A stretch of 8,957 nucleotides of DNA. Origin: Dehalococcoidia bacterium. GTDB taxonomy: Bacteria; Chloroflexota; Dehalococcoidia; GIF9; AB-539-J10. Each line of letters opens with the position of its first letter. The stretch's first letter is position 1. This document shows positions 1 to 6,020 of the stretch, one piece after another. A program made the position numbers and the translations under genes. The stretch lies in contig JAUVYD010000039.1 of the NCBI GenBank assembly GCA_030603265.1, positions 1 through 8,957 of the forward strand, read 5' to 3'. The notes under the pieces are model-generated. The model ran no database searches. It was not told the DNA's origin and saw only the letters and a list, made by a program, of their open reading frames with translations.

Positions 1-1130
1 CCCGTTACGAGGTCCATGAAGTCCAGGAACGGGATGCCTCCGACCAGAAGGCCGGGAGAGGAGAAGCTGAGGGCTGAGGGAATGCCAAGGGCCGTGGTCA
101 CGCCAACAGCGACAAGCGCGGCCTTCCTGCGGCTGAGTCGAAACTCGTCTCTCACCGGCGCGAGTACGACAGCAAGCCCGCCAACGCATGAGCTGAACGC
201 GGCGGCGAAAAGCAACAGGTAGAAGGCAAAGCCGATGTAGAGGCCACCCTGCAGCGAGCCGAAGACCTGCGGGAAGGCGGTGAACGAGAGTGCGCTGCCG
301 GTGTCCGGCGCAATGCCGAATGTGAAGACGATGGGGAAGACCATGAGCCCGGCGGTGATGGACACCGCGGAGTTCGTAAGGGCGACTGCTGTTGATGAGG
401 CTACCACGTTGACGTTCTTGGGGACGTAGCTCCCATAGGTGATGAGTACGCCCTGGCCGATAGCAAGTGAGTAGAACGCCTGAGAGGCCGCCATGCGCCA
501 GAGATGCGGCTCCAGCAGCGCCCGCGCATCGAAGCGAAGGTAGAACTCCCGCGCCTCATGCGCACCCGGGAGCGATTGCGCGTAGATGGCGAGCCCGCCG
601 ACTATGACTACCAGGAGAGGGAGGAGCACCCGGCCTGTCACCTCGAGGCCTCGCAGCCCTCGCAGCAGCACAAGGAAACAGAGCCCCCCGATTGCGAGCA
701 GGTACCAGAGCGAGTTGAAGCCGGCTGTGAACTCCTCGAAGGTCTTCAAATCGCCTCTCACCGCGTCCACCGCATAGCCAAGCGTCCAGCCGCTGACGAC
801 GAGGTAGTAGCTCATGATGGCCACGAGCATGGTCACGAGGAACCATCCCGCCCACGGGCCCCACCGCGGGTTGATGTGGCGGAAGAGGCCCACAGGGCCG
901 CGATCCACCAGATTGCCCGCGCTCGCTTCGAGGACGCTTATGGGGATGCCGATGGCGAGGATGCAGATGGCGTAGGCGACCACGAAGCTGCCGCCGCCGT
1001 TCTGCCCCGCCATGTACGGGAAGCGCCAGATGTTCCCCAACCCTACCACGGCTGCGACCGAGGCGAGGATGTAGGCGCGCTGTGACTTCCAGAACGGACG
1101 GCTGGGAGCCCTCTCCACGACACGCGCCAT
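1..1130 (-). CDS. Sodium-dependent transporter, NSS/SLC6 (LeuT-fold) family, 3' end outside window
   Basis: I translated this from the minus strand; 376 residues are visible and the family is usually about 430-510 long, so the last transmembrane helices lie beyond position 1. It is an inner-membrane Na+-coupled symporter, probably for an amino acid or related small molecule; the substrate cannot be read from sequence. The TM1 signature GLGNIWRFPYMAGQNGGGSF sits at residues 30-49 and corresponds to the LeuT sodium/substrate segment, with N33 matching LeuT N27. The TM6 signature (LAIGQGVLITYGSYVPKN) and the TM8 stretch ending in FSSC, where LeuT has Na2-site Thr/Ser, are also present. The start is uncertain. 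ATG 1130 gives a normal short N-terminus but has no Shine-Dalgarno. In-frame GTG at 1181 has AAGG 11 nt upstream and would add a His/Ser-rich tail; ATG 1211 is also in frame. Family assignment is firm. Confidence 0.93.
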   Translation of the reverse strand, partial: MARVVERAPSRPFWKSQRAYILASVAAVVGLGNIWRFPYMAGQNGGGSFVVAYAICILAIGIPISVLEASAGNLVDRGPVGLFRHINPRWGPWAGWFLVTMLVAIMSYYLVVSGWTLGYAVDAVRGDLKTFEEFTAGFNSLWYLLAIGGLCFLVLLRGLRGLEVTGRVLLPLLVVIVGGLAIYAQSLPGAHEAREFYLRFDARALLEPHLWRMAASQAFYSLAIGQGVLITYGSYVPKNVNVVASSTAVALTNSAVSITAGLMVFPIVFTFGIAPDTGSALSFTAFPQVFGSLQGGLYIGFAFYLLLFAAAFSSCVGGLAVVLAPVRDEFRLSRRKAALVAVGVTTALGIPSALSFSSPGLLVGGIPFLDFMDLVT

Positions 1131-1181
1131 CCCGGAGCTGCTGTGTGGATCGGCTGTGGAGTGTGGTTCGAGTTCGCTCAC

Positions 1182-1680
1182 CAGAACGAAAACCTTAGCA
1201 CACCGTCTCATGCGAACGAAAGAGTCGGTTGACTGCGCCCGTTTCGCTGCTGTCTGCACACGGAATCTGAGACGGTGTCTTCTATGCTCTCAAGGGGGCT
1301 TGTGGTGCTCATCCAGGCGAACTTGCCGCTGATGCGTGAGAGGAGCCCCGCCACCCATCACCACCTCATGCCCCAGGCCTGCAGCGACAGGGAACGCGTT
1401 GCTCTCGTAGACACCGGCGGTGGCGAATGACCGTCACGTCCATCACGGGAAGGAGTGTGTCGCACCAGGCGTCCGCTTCTCTGGACCGAAACCTGCGTTG
1501 CCCCTTCACTGAAGGCTCCATTGCGGCTGCTTCTCCAGCGTCTGGTCTGACCGGGCGTGTTGGGAACAGCGACAATGGCCGCAGTGTCCCTGTCCTGCTT
1601 GCCGTACAGGAACTCGTTGACTCTCAGTCATCCATGGAACAGTTACAGCGGACGAGTGGGAGTGTCAGAGGGAGGTCACG
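1182..1680. other. Stretch of about 500 bp without a convincing gene
   Basis: Apart from the inverted repeat at 1200-1278, no credible gene is seen. Short protein-like pieces occur on the minus strand in three different frames, for example NEFLYGKQDRDTAAIVAVP around 1560-1620, and FATAGVYESNAFPVAAGLGH around 1365-1425. None has a start, a Shine-Dalgarno or a recognisable family. This may be an eroded gene downstream of the kinase or simply chance in GC-rich DNA. No clear terminator follows the kinase stop at 1681. Confidence 0.45.
1200..1278. repeat. Perfect 11-bp inverted repeat, 57-bp spacer, upstream of the transporter
   Basis: The arms ACACCGTCTCA (1200-1210) and TGAGACGGTGT (1268-1278) are exact reverse complements. 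The spacer contains a small AGTC-GGTT-GACT hairpin near 1222. The element sits immediately upstream of, or overlaps, the possible starts of the transporter gene, so it could be a paired operator, a 5'-leader structure, or the termini of a tiny non-coding element of 79 bp. I see no target-site duplication and no T-run that would make it a terminator. Confidence 0.6.
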
Positions 1681-2964
1681 TCACAACAGGCGCGGTTGCA
1701 TGGGGATGGTCACCTCGACCGTTGTCCCCTTGCCCGGCTCACCGCGGATGACCACGCTGCCGCCGAAGATGTGGACACGCTCGCGTATGCTGCTGATTCC
1801 GAGCGATCGGCTGCCGGATAACTCATCATCGGTGATTCCGCGGCCGTCGTCGGTAACCGTCAAAACCAGACTGTCGCCGGGATTGCGCAGGCTCACGGAC
1901 AGAGCGCTCGCCTGTGCGTGGCGGGCTACGTTGGAAAGAAGCTCCTGCAGGACGCGGAACAGCGTGGTTGCATGACTCGCGGCTATGGTGGAGTCATCGG
2001 CGCTGAGCTGGAGGCTGGTTCGTAGTCCCGTCCGTGACGCGAACTCCTGCACGTTCCACTCGATTGCAGCCGAGAGACCAATATCGTCGAGCACACCGGG
2101 CCTCAGGTCGGAGGACAGCCGTCTCACATCCCCGGAGATGTTGTCAACCAGCTCCATCATTCGGTCGAGCGATACCGGGCCGATGGATTTGCCGCGGGCT
2201 ACCCGGCGCCTGACACCGGACAGGTCCAGCCTTAGCGCGTTGAGAGCCTGAGATGTCTGGTCGTGTAGCTCCCGCGCGATGGCGGCCCTTTCCGCCTCGC
2301 GGCCGTTGACGAGATAGGCGTGCAGTTCGTTGAGCTTGTCGCGTGAGTCCTGCAGCTCCCGGCGGGCTCTGTTGGACTCGGTTATGTCCCGGGTGCTGCT
2401 CTGGATGGCCATGATGGCGCCTGTCTCATCCCGGCGCGCAACGATGTTGCAGAGGCAGTCCATGACCGTGCCGTCCTTCTTTCTGAAGCGGAGCTCGGCG
2501 TCAGTGATTCCGCCCGTCTCGCGGAGCTCTTTCAGGAGAACGGCGTCGCGCTCCGCCGGGTTCTCGTAGATGGTGTATGCCGTGATGCTCGAGAGCTCCT
2601 CACGGGAGAAGCCGAAAAGGTCGAGCCACGCCTGGTTGACGTCCATGAATGTGCCATCCGGCCTCACAAGATCGATGGCGTCCCGCGACAGCTCGAACAG
2701 CGTTCTGAATTCCTCCTCGCTCTCACGCAGAGCGCGTTCGGCCCTCTTCTGCTCTGTGATGTCGCGGAAGACGGACTGGTAGCCCATCACACTGCCATCA
2801 GCGGCGCGGTGCACGGTCACCGAGCGCAGGCAGTCCATCACCGTACCGTCCTTCTTCCTGTGGCGCACCTCACCATCACTGATGGAGCCTTTCTCCGCCA
2901 TTGTCCGGAGGAAGACGTCCCTGTGTCCTCGGGCTCTGCATACAGGTCGCGAGCGTTGAGCCAC
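1681..2964 (-). CDS. Histidine kinase C-terminal part: half PAS4, PAS5, HisKA_3, HATPase_c
   Basis: This 427-residue frame carries the catalytic half of the split kinase. Residues 1-75 finish PAS4 and 80-200 form PAS5. A short coiled linker leads to the HisKA_3 motif AIARELHDQTSQ, with H234 as the expected phosphoacceptor, typical of NarL/DegS-like (HPK7) kinases that pair with LuxR-type response regulators. The HATPase_c domain has an N-box (ELLSNVARHA, N345), DDGRG at 372-376 and GKGTT at 411-415, so the ATP site looks intact. Its first possible start is GTG 2964, which happens to have GAGGGA six bases upstream. If used, that start would give a protein beginning inside PAS4, with out-of-family residues for about the first dozen codons. 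The gene was probably once continuous with the upstream frame, and 127 bp of the two frames overlap. Confidence 0.85.
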   Translation of the reverse strand: MAQRSRPVCRARGHRDVFLRTMAEKGSISDGEVRHRKKDGTVMDCLRSVTVHRAADGSVMGYQSVFRDITEQKRAERALRESEEEFRTLFELSRDAIDLVRPDGTFMDVNQAWLDLFGFSREELSSITAYTIYENPAERDAVLLKELRETGGITDAELRFRKKDGTVMDCLCNIVARRDETGAIMAIQSSTRDITESNRARRELQDSRDKLNELHAYLVNGREAERAAIARELHDQTSQALNALRLDLSGVRRRVARGKSIGPVSLDRMMELVDNISGDVRRLSSDLRPGVLDDIGLSAAIEWNVQEFASRTGLRTSLQLSADDSTIAASHATTLFRVLQELLSNVARHAQASALSVSLRNPGDSLVLTVTDDGRGITDDELSGSRSLGISSIRERVHIFGGSVVIRGEPGKGTTVEVTIPMQPRLL

Positions 2965-3107
2965 TCGAGGTCCCTCGGCGAGTAGCCGAACAGCCGGGCC
3001 CAGCTTGCGTTGGCCTCGACGATGCGACCCTCCAGGGTCGTCAGGCCGACCGCGTCGCTGGACTGCTCGAACAGCGCCCTGTACTTCTCCTCGCTCTCAC
3101 GCAGAGC
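2756..3107. repeat. Intragenic direct repeat copy 1 (PAS4 unit)
   Basis: It aligns along its whole length with 3532-3881. By hand count there are about 35 substitutions in about 350 positions (roughly 90% identity) and one 2-nt length difference. It encodes PAS4 with its PAC motif. A shorter related stretch around 2450-2500, within PAS5, also shares the KKDGTVMDC coding core. Confidence 0.9.
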
Positions 3108-4355
3108 TGCCTCTGTCCTCTTTCGATCGGTGATGTCACGGGAGACCCCCAGCAGGCCCTCGACGGCGCCTGAGGAATCTCGTATCGGCCTCACCAGGTT
3201 CTCCATCCAGACGGTTGAGCCATCTTTGCGGTAGTATTCCACTTCGAGTGTGACTGACCGCTCCGGGTCGCTGTCGCCTCCTGCGTCTCGCTGGAGCTCC
3301 TTCTGGAGGGTTTCGAGAATCCTCCGGACGGAGTCCGGCGTTGCTATCTCATCAAGGCGCTGTCGCTTTCGCTCCTCCGGAGAAAACCCGAGCACCTTCT
3401 CGATGGAAGGGCTCACGTACGTCGTGCGAAAGTTGAGGCCTGTGGTCCAGATTATGTCGGCAACGTTGTCCGTGAGAAATCTCAGGTTCTCCTCCGACTG
3501 AAGCAGCTCTGTCTCCATCCTCTTGCGCTCCGTGATGTCGCGGAAGACGGTCTGGTAGCCCATCACGCTGCCATCGGCGGCGCGGCGCACGGTCACCGAG
3601 CGCAGGCAGTCCATCACCGTGCCGTCCTTCTTCTTGAAGCGCACCTCATCATCAACGAGAGAGCCTTTCTCCGCTATCTTCCGGAGGAAGATGTCCCTGT
3701 CTCCGGGCTCTGCATACATGTCGCGAGCGTTGAGCGACTCGAGGTCCCCGGGCGAGTAGCCGAAGAGCCGGAACAAGCTTGCGTTGGCCTCGGCGACGTG
3801 ACCCTCCAGGGTCGTAAGGCCGACCGCGTCGATGGACTGCTCGAAGAGCGCCCTGTACTTCTGCTCGCTCTCGCGCAGAGCGCTCTCAGCCTCATGTTGC
3901 TCGGTCACGTCGGTGATGATGCCGGCCACTCCGGCGAACTCCCCTCCTTGAAACAGCGGGCGGGCGGATGCGCGAGCGAAGCGATACTGGCCGTTCTTCA
4001 CCGCAACGCGACATTCAGAGGGTCCTGCTTTGCCTTCCTGTCTTCCCTTCCATGAATCCAGCACGCCGGGCAGGTCTTCAGGGTGGATCAACTGCGCAAA
4101 AGGACGTCCAATCAACTCGGAGGGCTTGTAGCCAGAGATGCTCTCAACCTGGTGGCTGATGTACGTGATTCTGCCCTCAGCGTCAACCGTGTACACAATG
4201 TCGTTGAGGTTCGTGACAATACTGCGGTACGTCTCTTCGGACGCACGCAACTCGGATAGGCCGTGGAGGCTATCGGTGCGGGTGGATGGATTCCTGTGCG
4301 GTTTTGACCCCTCGTGTTGCAGCCTCAACCCCCATGGAGAGTAACAGTCGAACAA
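2838..4355 (-). CDS. Histidine kinase N-terminal part: PAS1-PAS3 and half of PAS4
   Basis: This 505-residue frame holds three complete PAS/PAC units and the first half of a fourth. Each unit ends with the PAC signature DVTE, DITE or DITD followed by a charged linker. After residue 477 (AEPED) the frame leaves the family sequence and runs through about 28 unrelated residues to a stop at 2838, which marks a frameshift product rather than a designed C-terminus. Alone it would be a PAS-only protein without a kinase domain. There is no in-frame ATG or GTG ahead of PAS1: the furthest start is TTG 4355, with other TTG codons closer to PAS1, so the 5' end is uncertain. The gene begins 68 bp after the radical SAM stop on the same strand and could be read from that transcript. 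Confidence 0.8.
   Translation of the reverse strand: MFDCYSPWGLRLQHEGSKPHRNPSTRTDSLHGLSELRASEETYRSIVTNLNDIVYTVDAEGRITYISHQVESISGYKPSELIGRPFAQLIHPEDLPGVLDSWKGRQEGKAGPSECRVAVKNGQYRFARASARPLFQGGEFAGVAGIITDVTEQHEAESALRESEQKYRALFEQSIDAVGLTTLEGHVAEANASLFRLFGYSPGDLESLNARDMYAEPGDRDIFLRKIAEKGSLVDDEVRFKKKDGTVMDCLRSVTVRRAADGSVMGYQTVFRDITERKRMETELLQSEENLRFLTDNVADIIWTTGLNFRTTYVSPSIEKVLGFSPEERKRQRLDEIATPDSVRRILETLQKELQRDAGGDSDPERSVTLEVEYYRKDGSTVWMENLVRPIRDSSGAVEGLLGVSRDITDRKRTEAALRESEEKYRALFEQSSDAVGLTTLEGRIVEANASWARLFGYSPRDLEWLNARDLYAEPEDTGTSSSGQWRRKAPSVMVRCATGRRTVR
2923..2926 (-). other. Probable 2-nt insertion (frameshift site) in PAS4
   Basis: On the coding strand this copy reads GAGGACACAGGGACG, while a continuous frame needs GAGGACAGGGACG. 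The second PAS copy near 3699 reads GGAGACAGGGACA at the matching place and stays in frame. The extra AC/CA dinucleotide lies in a short ACAC run, as expected for slippage. The distance between the two copies changes from 776 to 774 across this point, so it is the only length difference between them. Confidence 0.85.
3532..3881. repeat. Intragenic direct repeat copy 2 (PAS2 unit)
   Basis: This is the partner of the copy at 2756-3107, in the same orientation, and encodes PAS2. Because it is uninterrupted it serves as the reference that exposes the frameshift in the other copy. The unit between equivalent points (774 bp without the insertion, 258 codons) spans PAS2-PAS3 or PAS3-PAS4, so it looks like an in-frame domain-pair duplication. 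Confidence 0.9.
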
Positions 4356-4362
4356 ACCTTAT

Positions 4363-4387
4363 GTAGTCTGCTCAGTCTACCATATGG
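4363..4387. promoter_or_regulatory. Near-palindrome between radical SAM and kinase genes, possible operator
   Basis: On the minus strand 4363-4380 reads GTAGACTGAGCAGACTAC, an 18-bp palindrome with one mismatched pair. It is directly followed by the perfect palindrome CCATATGG (4380-4387). Together they occupy the 68-bp gap just upstream of the kinase gene. With almost no loop this suits a dimeric DNA-binding protein better than an RNA hairpin. No clear -35/-10 pair was found beside it. Confidence 0.35.
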
Positions 4388-4423
4388 CTCAGCGCGGGGG
4401 AACAGGCCTCGGGCCGTTCCGTC

Positions 4424-5410
4424 TCACCGTGCCCGAAATCGGCGGATGAAGAAGCGGTGGCCACCAAAAGTGACCTCCTTCAGCTTCTCCTGCCGTACCA
4501 TCCACTCCACCATCTCCCAGCCGCTCCCGGTCTTCTCGAGGAAGGCCTCCACCTGGTCCGAACGCATCGGGTGGACGGATGTGATGGCCAGAAGATCTGC
4601 CTCAGCATCGCCCGTCGAGGCGAAGGAGGTTCCTTCGAAGCCGATGAGCAGTTCCACCTGCTTCACCGACCCGGACAGTATCTCGTACGCGCGCACGAGA
4701 ACGTCCTCCCCGGGGGACAGGACTCCCTCGACCGCCGGCGGGCGAAGCGGAATGGAGATGTACGAGCGCTGTGGCTTCAGCCACTCGAGAAAGGCGGCCA
4801 GCGGCTTCAGGTCGTCAGGCGAGTCGTTTATTCCCTTCACGAGCATGGTTTCGGTATCCAGCTCCCCCTTGAACTCCCGTGCGAACTGGAGCACGCCATC
4901 CAGCACATCACTGAGCCGCAGGTCCCCGTGCGGACGGTCGACACGGCGCCATGTCTCGTGGCGCACGGCGTCCAGCTTGACGGAGACGCGGTCGGCCCTG
5001 GCGAGGTCTCGGCGCACATCACCATCTGAGAGGAGCGACGCGTTCGTGATAACCGCGAGTGGTATGCCGGTCGGCCGCAGGAGGTCGAGCTGGTCTCCGA
5101 TCCTGGAGTCCAGTGTCGGCTCCCCGTCCGGCACGAAGGTGAGGTAGTCAACCTGCTCGCCCTTCTCCGCGAGCTTCCGGAGCGTGGACCTGACGTCCCC
5201 GAGCAACTCTCCGGGGTCGCAGTGAGGCTCGCGGTGCACGGTGAGGTGGCTCGTACGGCCAAGCTGGCAGTAGACACAGGAGTAGCTGCAGGTCTTCGGA
5301 GGGATAGTGTTGATGCCCAGGCTCTGGCCGAAGCGCCGCGAGGGCACCGGACCGAAGACGTGGAGTGGTTCCGGGGACTGCGTATGGACAGTCACGGATC
5401 CCTCAGGCAT
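4424..5410 (-). CDS. Radical SAM protein, COG0731 type (TYW1/wyosine-synthase-like Fe-S oxidoreductase)
   Basis: This is a 328-residue cytosolic iron-sulfur enzyme. The cluster motif is CSYSCVYC, with C41, C45 and C48 (CxxxCxxC) expected to bind a 4Fe-4S cluster that cleaves S-adenosylmethionine. The lead-in FGPVPSRRFGQSLGIN and the following QLGRT are hallmarks of the COG0731 group. PDGEPTL at 94-100 occupies the place of the GGEP SAM-binding motif. The group is related to archaeal TYW1 (tRNA wyosine formation), but bacterial members are mostly uncharacterised, so the substrate is unknown. The last ~75 residues look like a small winged-helix-like tail (by appearance only). ATG 5410 gives the complete N-terminus; no strong Shine-Dalgarno precedes it, and GTG a few codons in is an alternative. 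It is flanked upstream by the HhH gene on the same strand. Confidence 0.9.
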   Translation of the reverse strand: MPEGSVTVHTQSPEPLHVFGPVPSRRFGQSLGINTIPPKTCSYSCVYCQLGRTSHLTVHREPHCDPGELLGDVRSTLRKLAEKGEQVDYLTFVPDGEPTLDSRIGDQLDLLRPTGIPLAVITNASLLSDGDVRRDLARADRVSVKLDAVRHETWRRVDRPHGDLRLSDVLDGVLQFAREFKGELDTETMLVKGINDSPDDLKPLAAFLEWLKPQRSYISIPLRPPAVEGVLSPGEDVLVRAYEILSGSVKQVELLIGFEGTSFASTGDAEADLLAITSVHPMRSDQVEAFLEKTGSGWEMVEWMVRQEKLKEVTFGGHRFFIRRFRAR

Positions 5411-5474
5411 TCATCGTGGTTGTCGACGTTCCGCATGGCGAGCGTGTTTCCGTGTCGCTCAGAGGTCAGGCATC

Positions 5475-5484
5475 GTAGTACTAC
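5475..5484. promoter_or_regulatory. Perfect 10-bp palindrome upstream of radical SAM gene
   Basis: GTAGTACTAC lies in the 121-bp gap between the HhH and radical SAM genes, about 65 bp before the radical SAM start. It may be an operator half-core; the next outer bases do not pair. No matching promoter hexamers were convincing, so the assignment is weak. Confidence 0.25.
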
Positions 5485-5531
5485 CGCTGTCCAACTCTCA
5501 TACTCGTGAATAGCACGGACGCGGGAATCCT

Positions 5532-5801
5532 TCAAACCGGTCTGCCGGGTGGCGTGAACGGGTCCTTGCACTCCGGCCAAGCGATGCCGTGCTTCGCTCC
5601 ACGGAACAGGTAGAGGACACAGCGGTCGAGCTTCCCGCCCCGGCGGTGCTTCATCTCCTCGAAAAGCGTCTCGGGGTCGGCCTCGAACATCTGCTCCGGG
5701 GTCTCAATACCGAGGTCCAGCAGCGCGCGGGCCGTCTTCTCTCCCACGTTGCGCAACATGGTCAGCCGTCGCACCTTCTCCTCGACGTTGTACCTGGTCA
5801 T
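5532..5801 (-). CDS. Helix-hairpin-helix protein, Cdd1 (pathogenicity locus) type
   Basis: This is an 89-residue protein. An HhH core lies at about residues 12-36 (LRNVGEKTARALLDLGI), followed by the family's second helix pair (ETPEQMFEADPETLFEEM) and the characteristic DRCVLYLFRGA at 59-69 with C61. This order matches the small Cdd1-type proteins, which are usually about 90-110 residues. HhH motifs usually bind DNA backbone without sequence specificity, but the biological role of this family is not established. Despite the family name nothing here indicates pathogenicity. ATG 5801 is the natural start at the N-terminal boundary of the domain; it has no strong Shine-Dalgarno. It is transcribed away from the GNAT gene and may share a transcript with the radical SAM gene 121 bp downstream. 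Confidence 0.85.
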   Translation of the reverse strand: MTRYNVEEKVRRLTMLRNVGEKTARALLDLGIETPEQMFEADPETLFEEMKHRRGGKLDRCVLYLFRGAKHGIAWPECKDPFTPPGRPV

Positions 5802-5850
5802 TCAGTGAACGTCACCCATGTCTGCCATCCGCCGTCATTTCAGTGGCGCA

Positions 5851-5876
5851 ATGATACGCCAGATGTGGGACATCTG
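5851..5876 (-). promoter_or_regulatory. Candidate promoter with 17-bp operator-like dyad for the HhH gene
   Basis: CAGATGT-GGG-ACATCTG (5860-5876) is a perfect 7+7 dyad. On the minus strand a -10-like TATCAT (5856-5851, five of six matches) follows it, about 50 bp before the HhH start codon. The dyad would fill the -35/-10 spacer, which fits repressor or MerR-style control. The -35 hexamer itself is poor, so the promoter is inferred while the dyad is directly seen. Confidence 0.45.
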
Positions 5877-5943
5877 CACGGGCAGGAACGGTTGGCGAAC
5901 CACCGCGACAGGCCCCACCACCCCAAGGGCCACGACTCGTGGC

Positions 5944-5964
5944 GCCTGCGGGATGGGCGCAGGC
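5944..5964. repeat. GC-rich stem-loop in the divergent intergenic region
   Basis: The arms GCCTGCG (5944-5950) and CGCAGGC (5958-5964) pair perfectly around a 7-nt loop. No T-run follows on either strand, so it is not a typical intrinsic terminator. It ends 15 bp before the candidate -35 of the GNAT gene and may be an operator. Confidence 0.4.
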
Positions 5965-5979
5965 CCACCCGGCGGGCGT

Positions 5980-6010
5980 TTGCACATCATCCCGGCCGTT
6001 GTGATACATT
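5980..6010 (+). promoter_or_regulatory. Candidate sigma70-type promoter of the GNAT gene, near-leaderless
   Basis: TTGCAC (5980-5985) is followed after 17 bp by GATACA (6003-6008), within GATACATT. Transcription would start about 6015-6017, only some four to six nucleotides before ATG 6021. No Shine-Dalgarno lies ahead of that ATG, which is consistent with leaderless translation. Confidence 0.5.
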
Positions 6011-6020
6011 ACTGCTGTCT

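Larger units (their letters stand above)
1681..4355 (-). pseudogene. Frameshifted multi-PAS sensor histidine kinase (whole locus)
   Basis: Read across two frames, the locus encodes one soluble kinase of about 890 residues: PAS1 (36-158), PAS2 (160-280), PAS3 (285-413), PAS4 (417 onward, interrupted), PAS5, a HisKA_3 dimerisation/phosphoacceptor domain and a C-terminal HATPase_c. No transmembrane helix or signal peptide is visible, so it should sense intracellular or diffusible cues through its PAS domains and autophosphorylate on histidine. The frame breaks inside PAS4, where PAS2, a near copy, has no break. Removing two nucleotides at 2923-2926 restores a single reading frame to the stop at 1681. 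It is unclear whether this is a true null mutation, a two-protein arrangement or a sequence error. No response regulator gene lies next to it, so it is an orphan kinase within this window. Confidence 0.8.

Noticed and set aside
504..1085. 193-codon plus-strand frame opposite the transporter
   Set aside because: His/Arg/Glu-rich shadow of the NSS transporter, with no domain and no ribosome binding site.
1427..1975. 182-codon plus-strand frame across the end of the kinase
   Set aside because: Half of it is antisense to the ATPase domain; composition and lack of a Shine-Dalgarno mark it as a shadow.
2923..2926. Phase-variable repeat or programmed ribosomal frameshift in the kinase
   Set aside because: The run is only about two dinucleotides, too short for a typical contingency locus, and no slippery heptamer or following pseudoknot was seen; a simple indel explains it better.
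4314..5147. 277-codon plus-strand frame opposite the radical SAM gene
   Set aside because: Ser/Arg-rich composition typical of an antisense shadow in GC-rich DNA; the opposite strand encodes a clear radical SAM enzyme.
5589..6020. Long upstream extension of the GNAT reading frame
   Set aside because: It is antisense to the HhH gene, has no family-like sequence, and the GNAT domain, promoter and family-typical N-terminus all point to ATG 6021.
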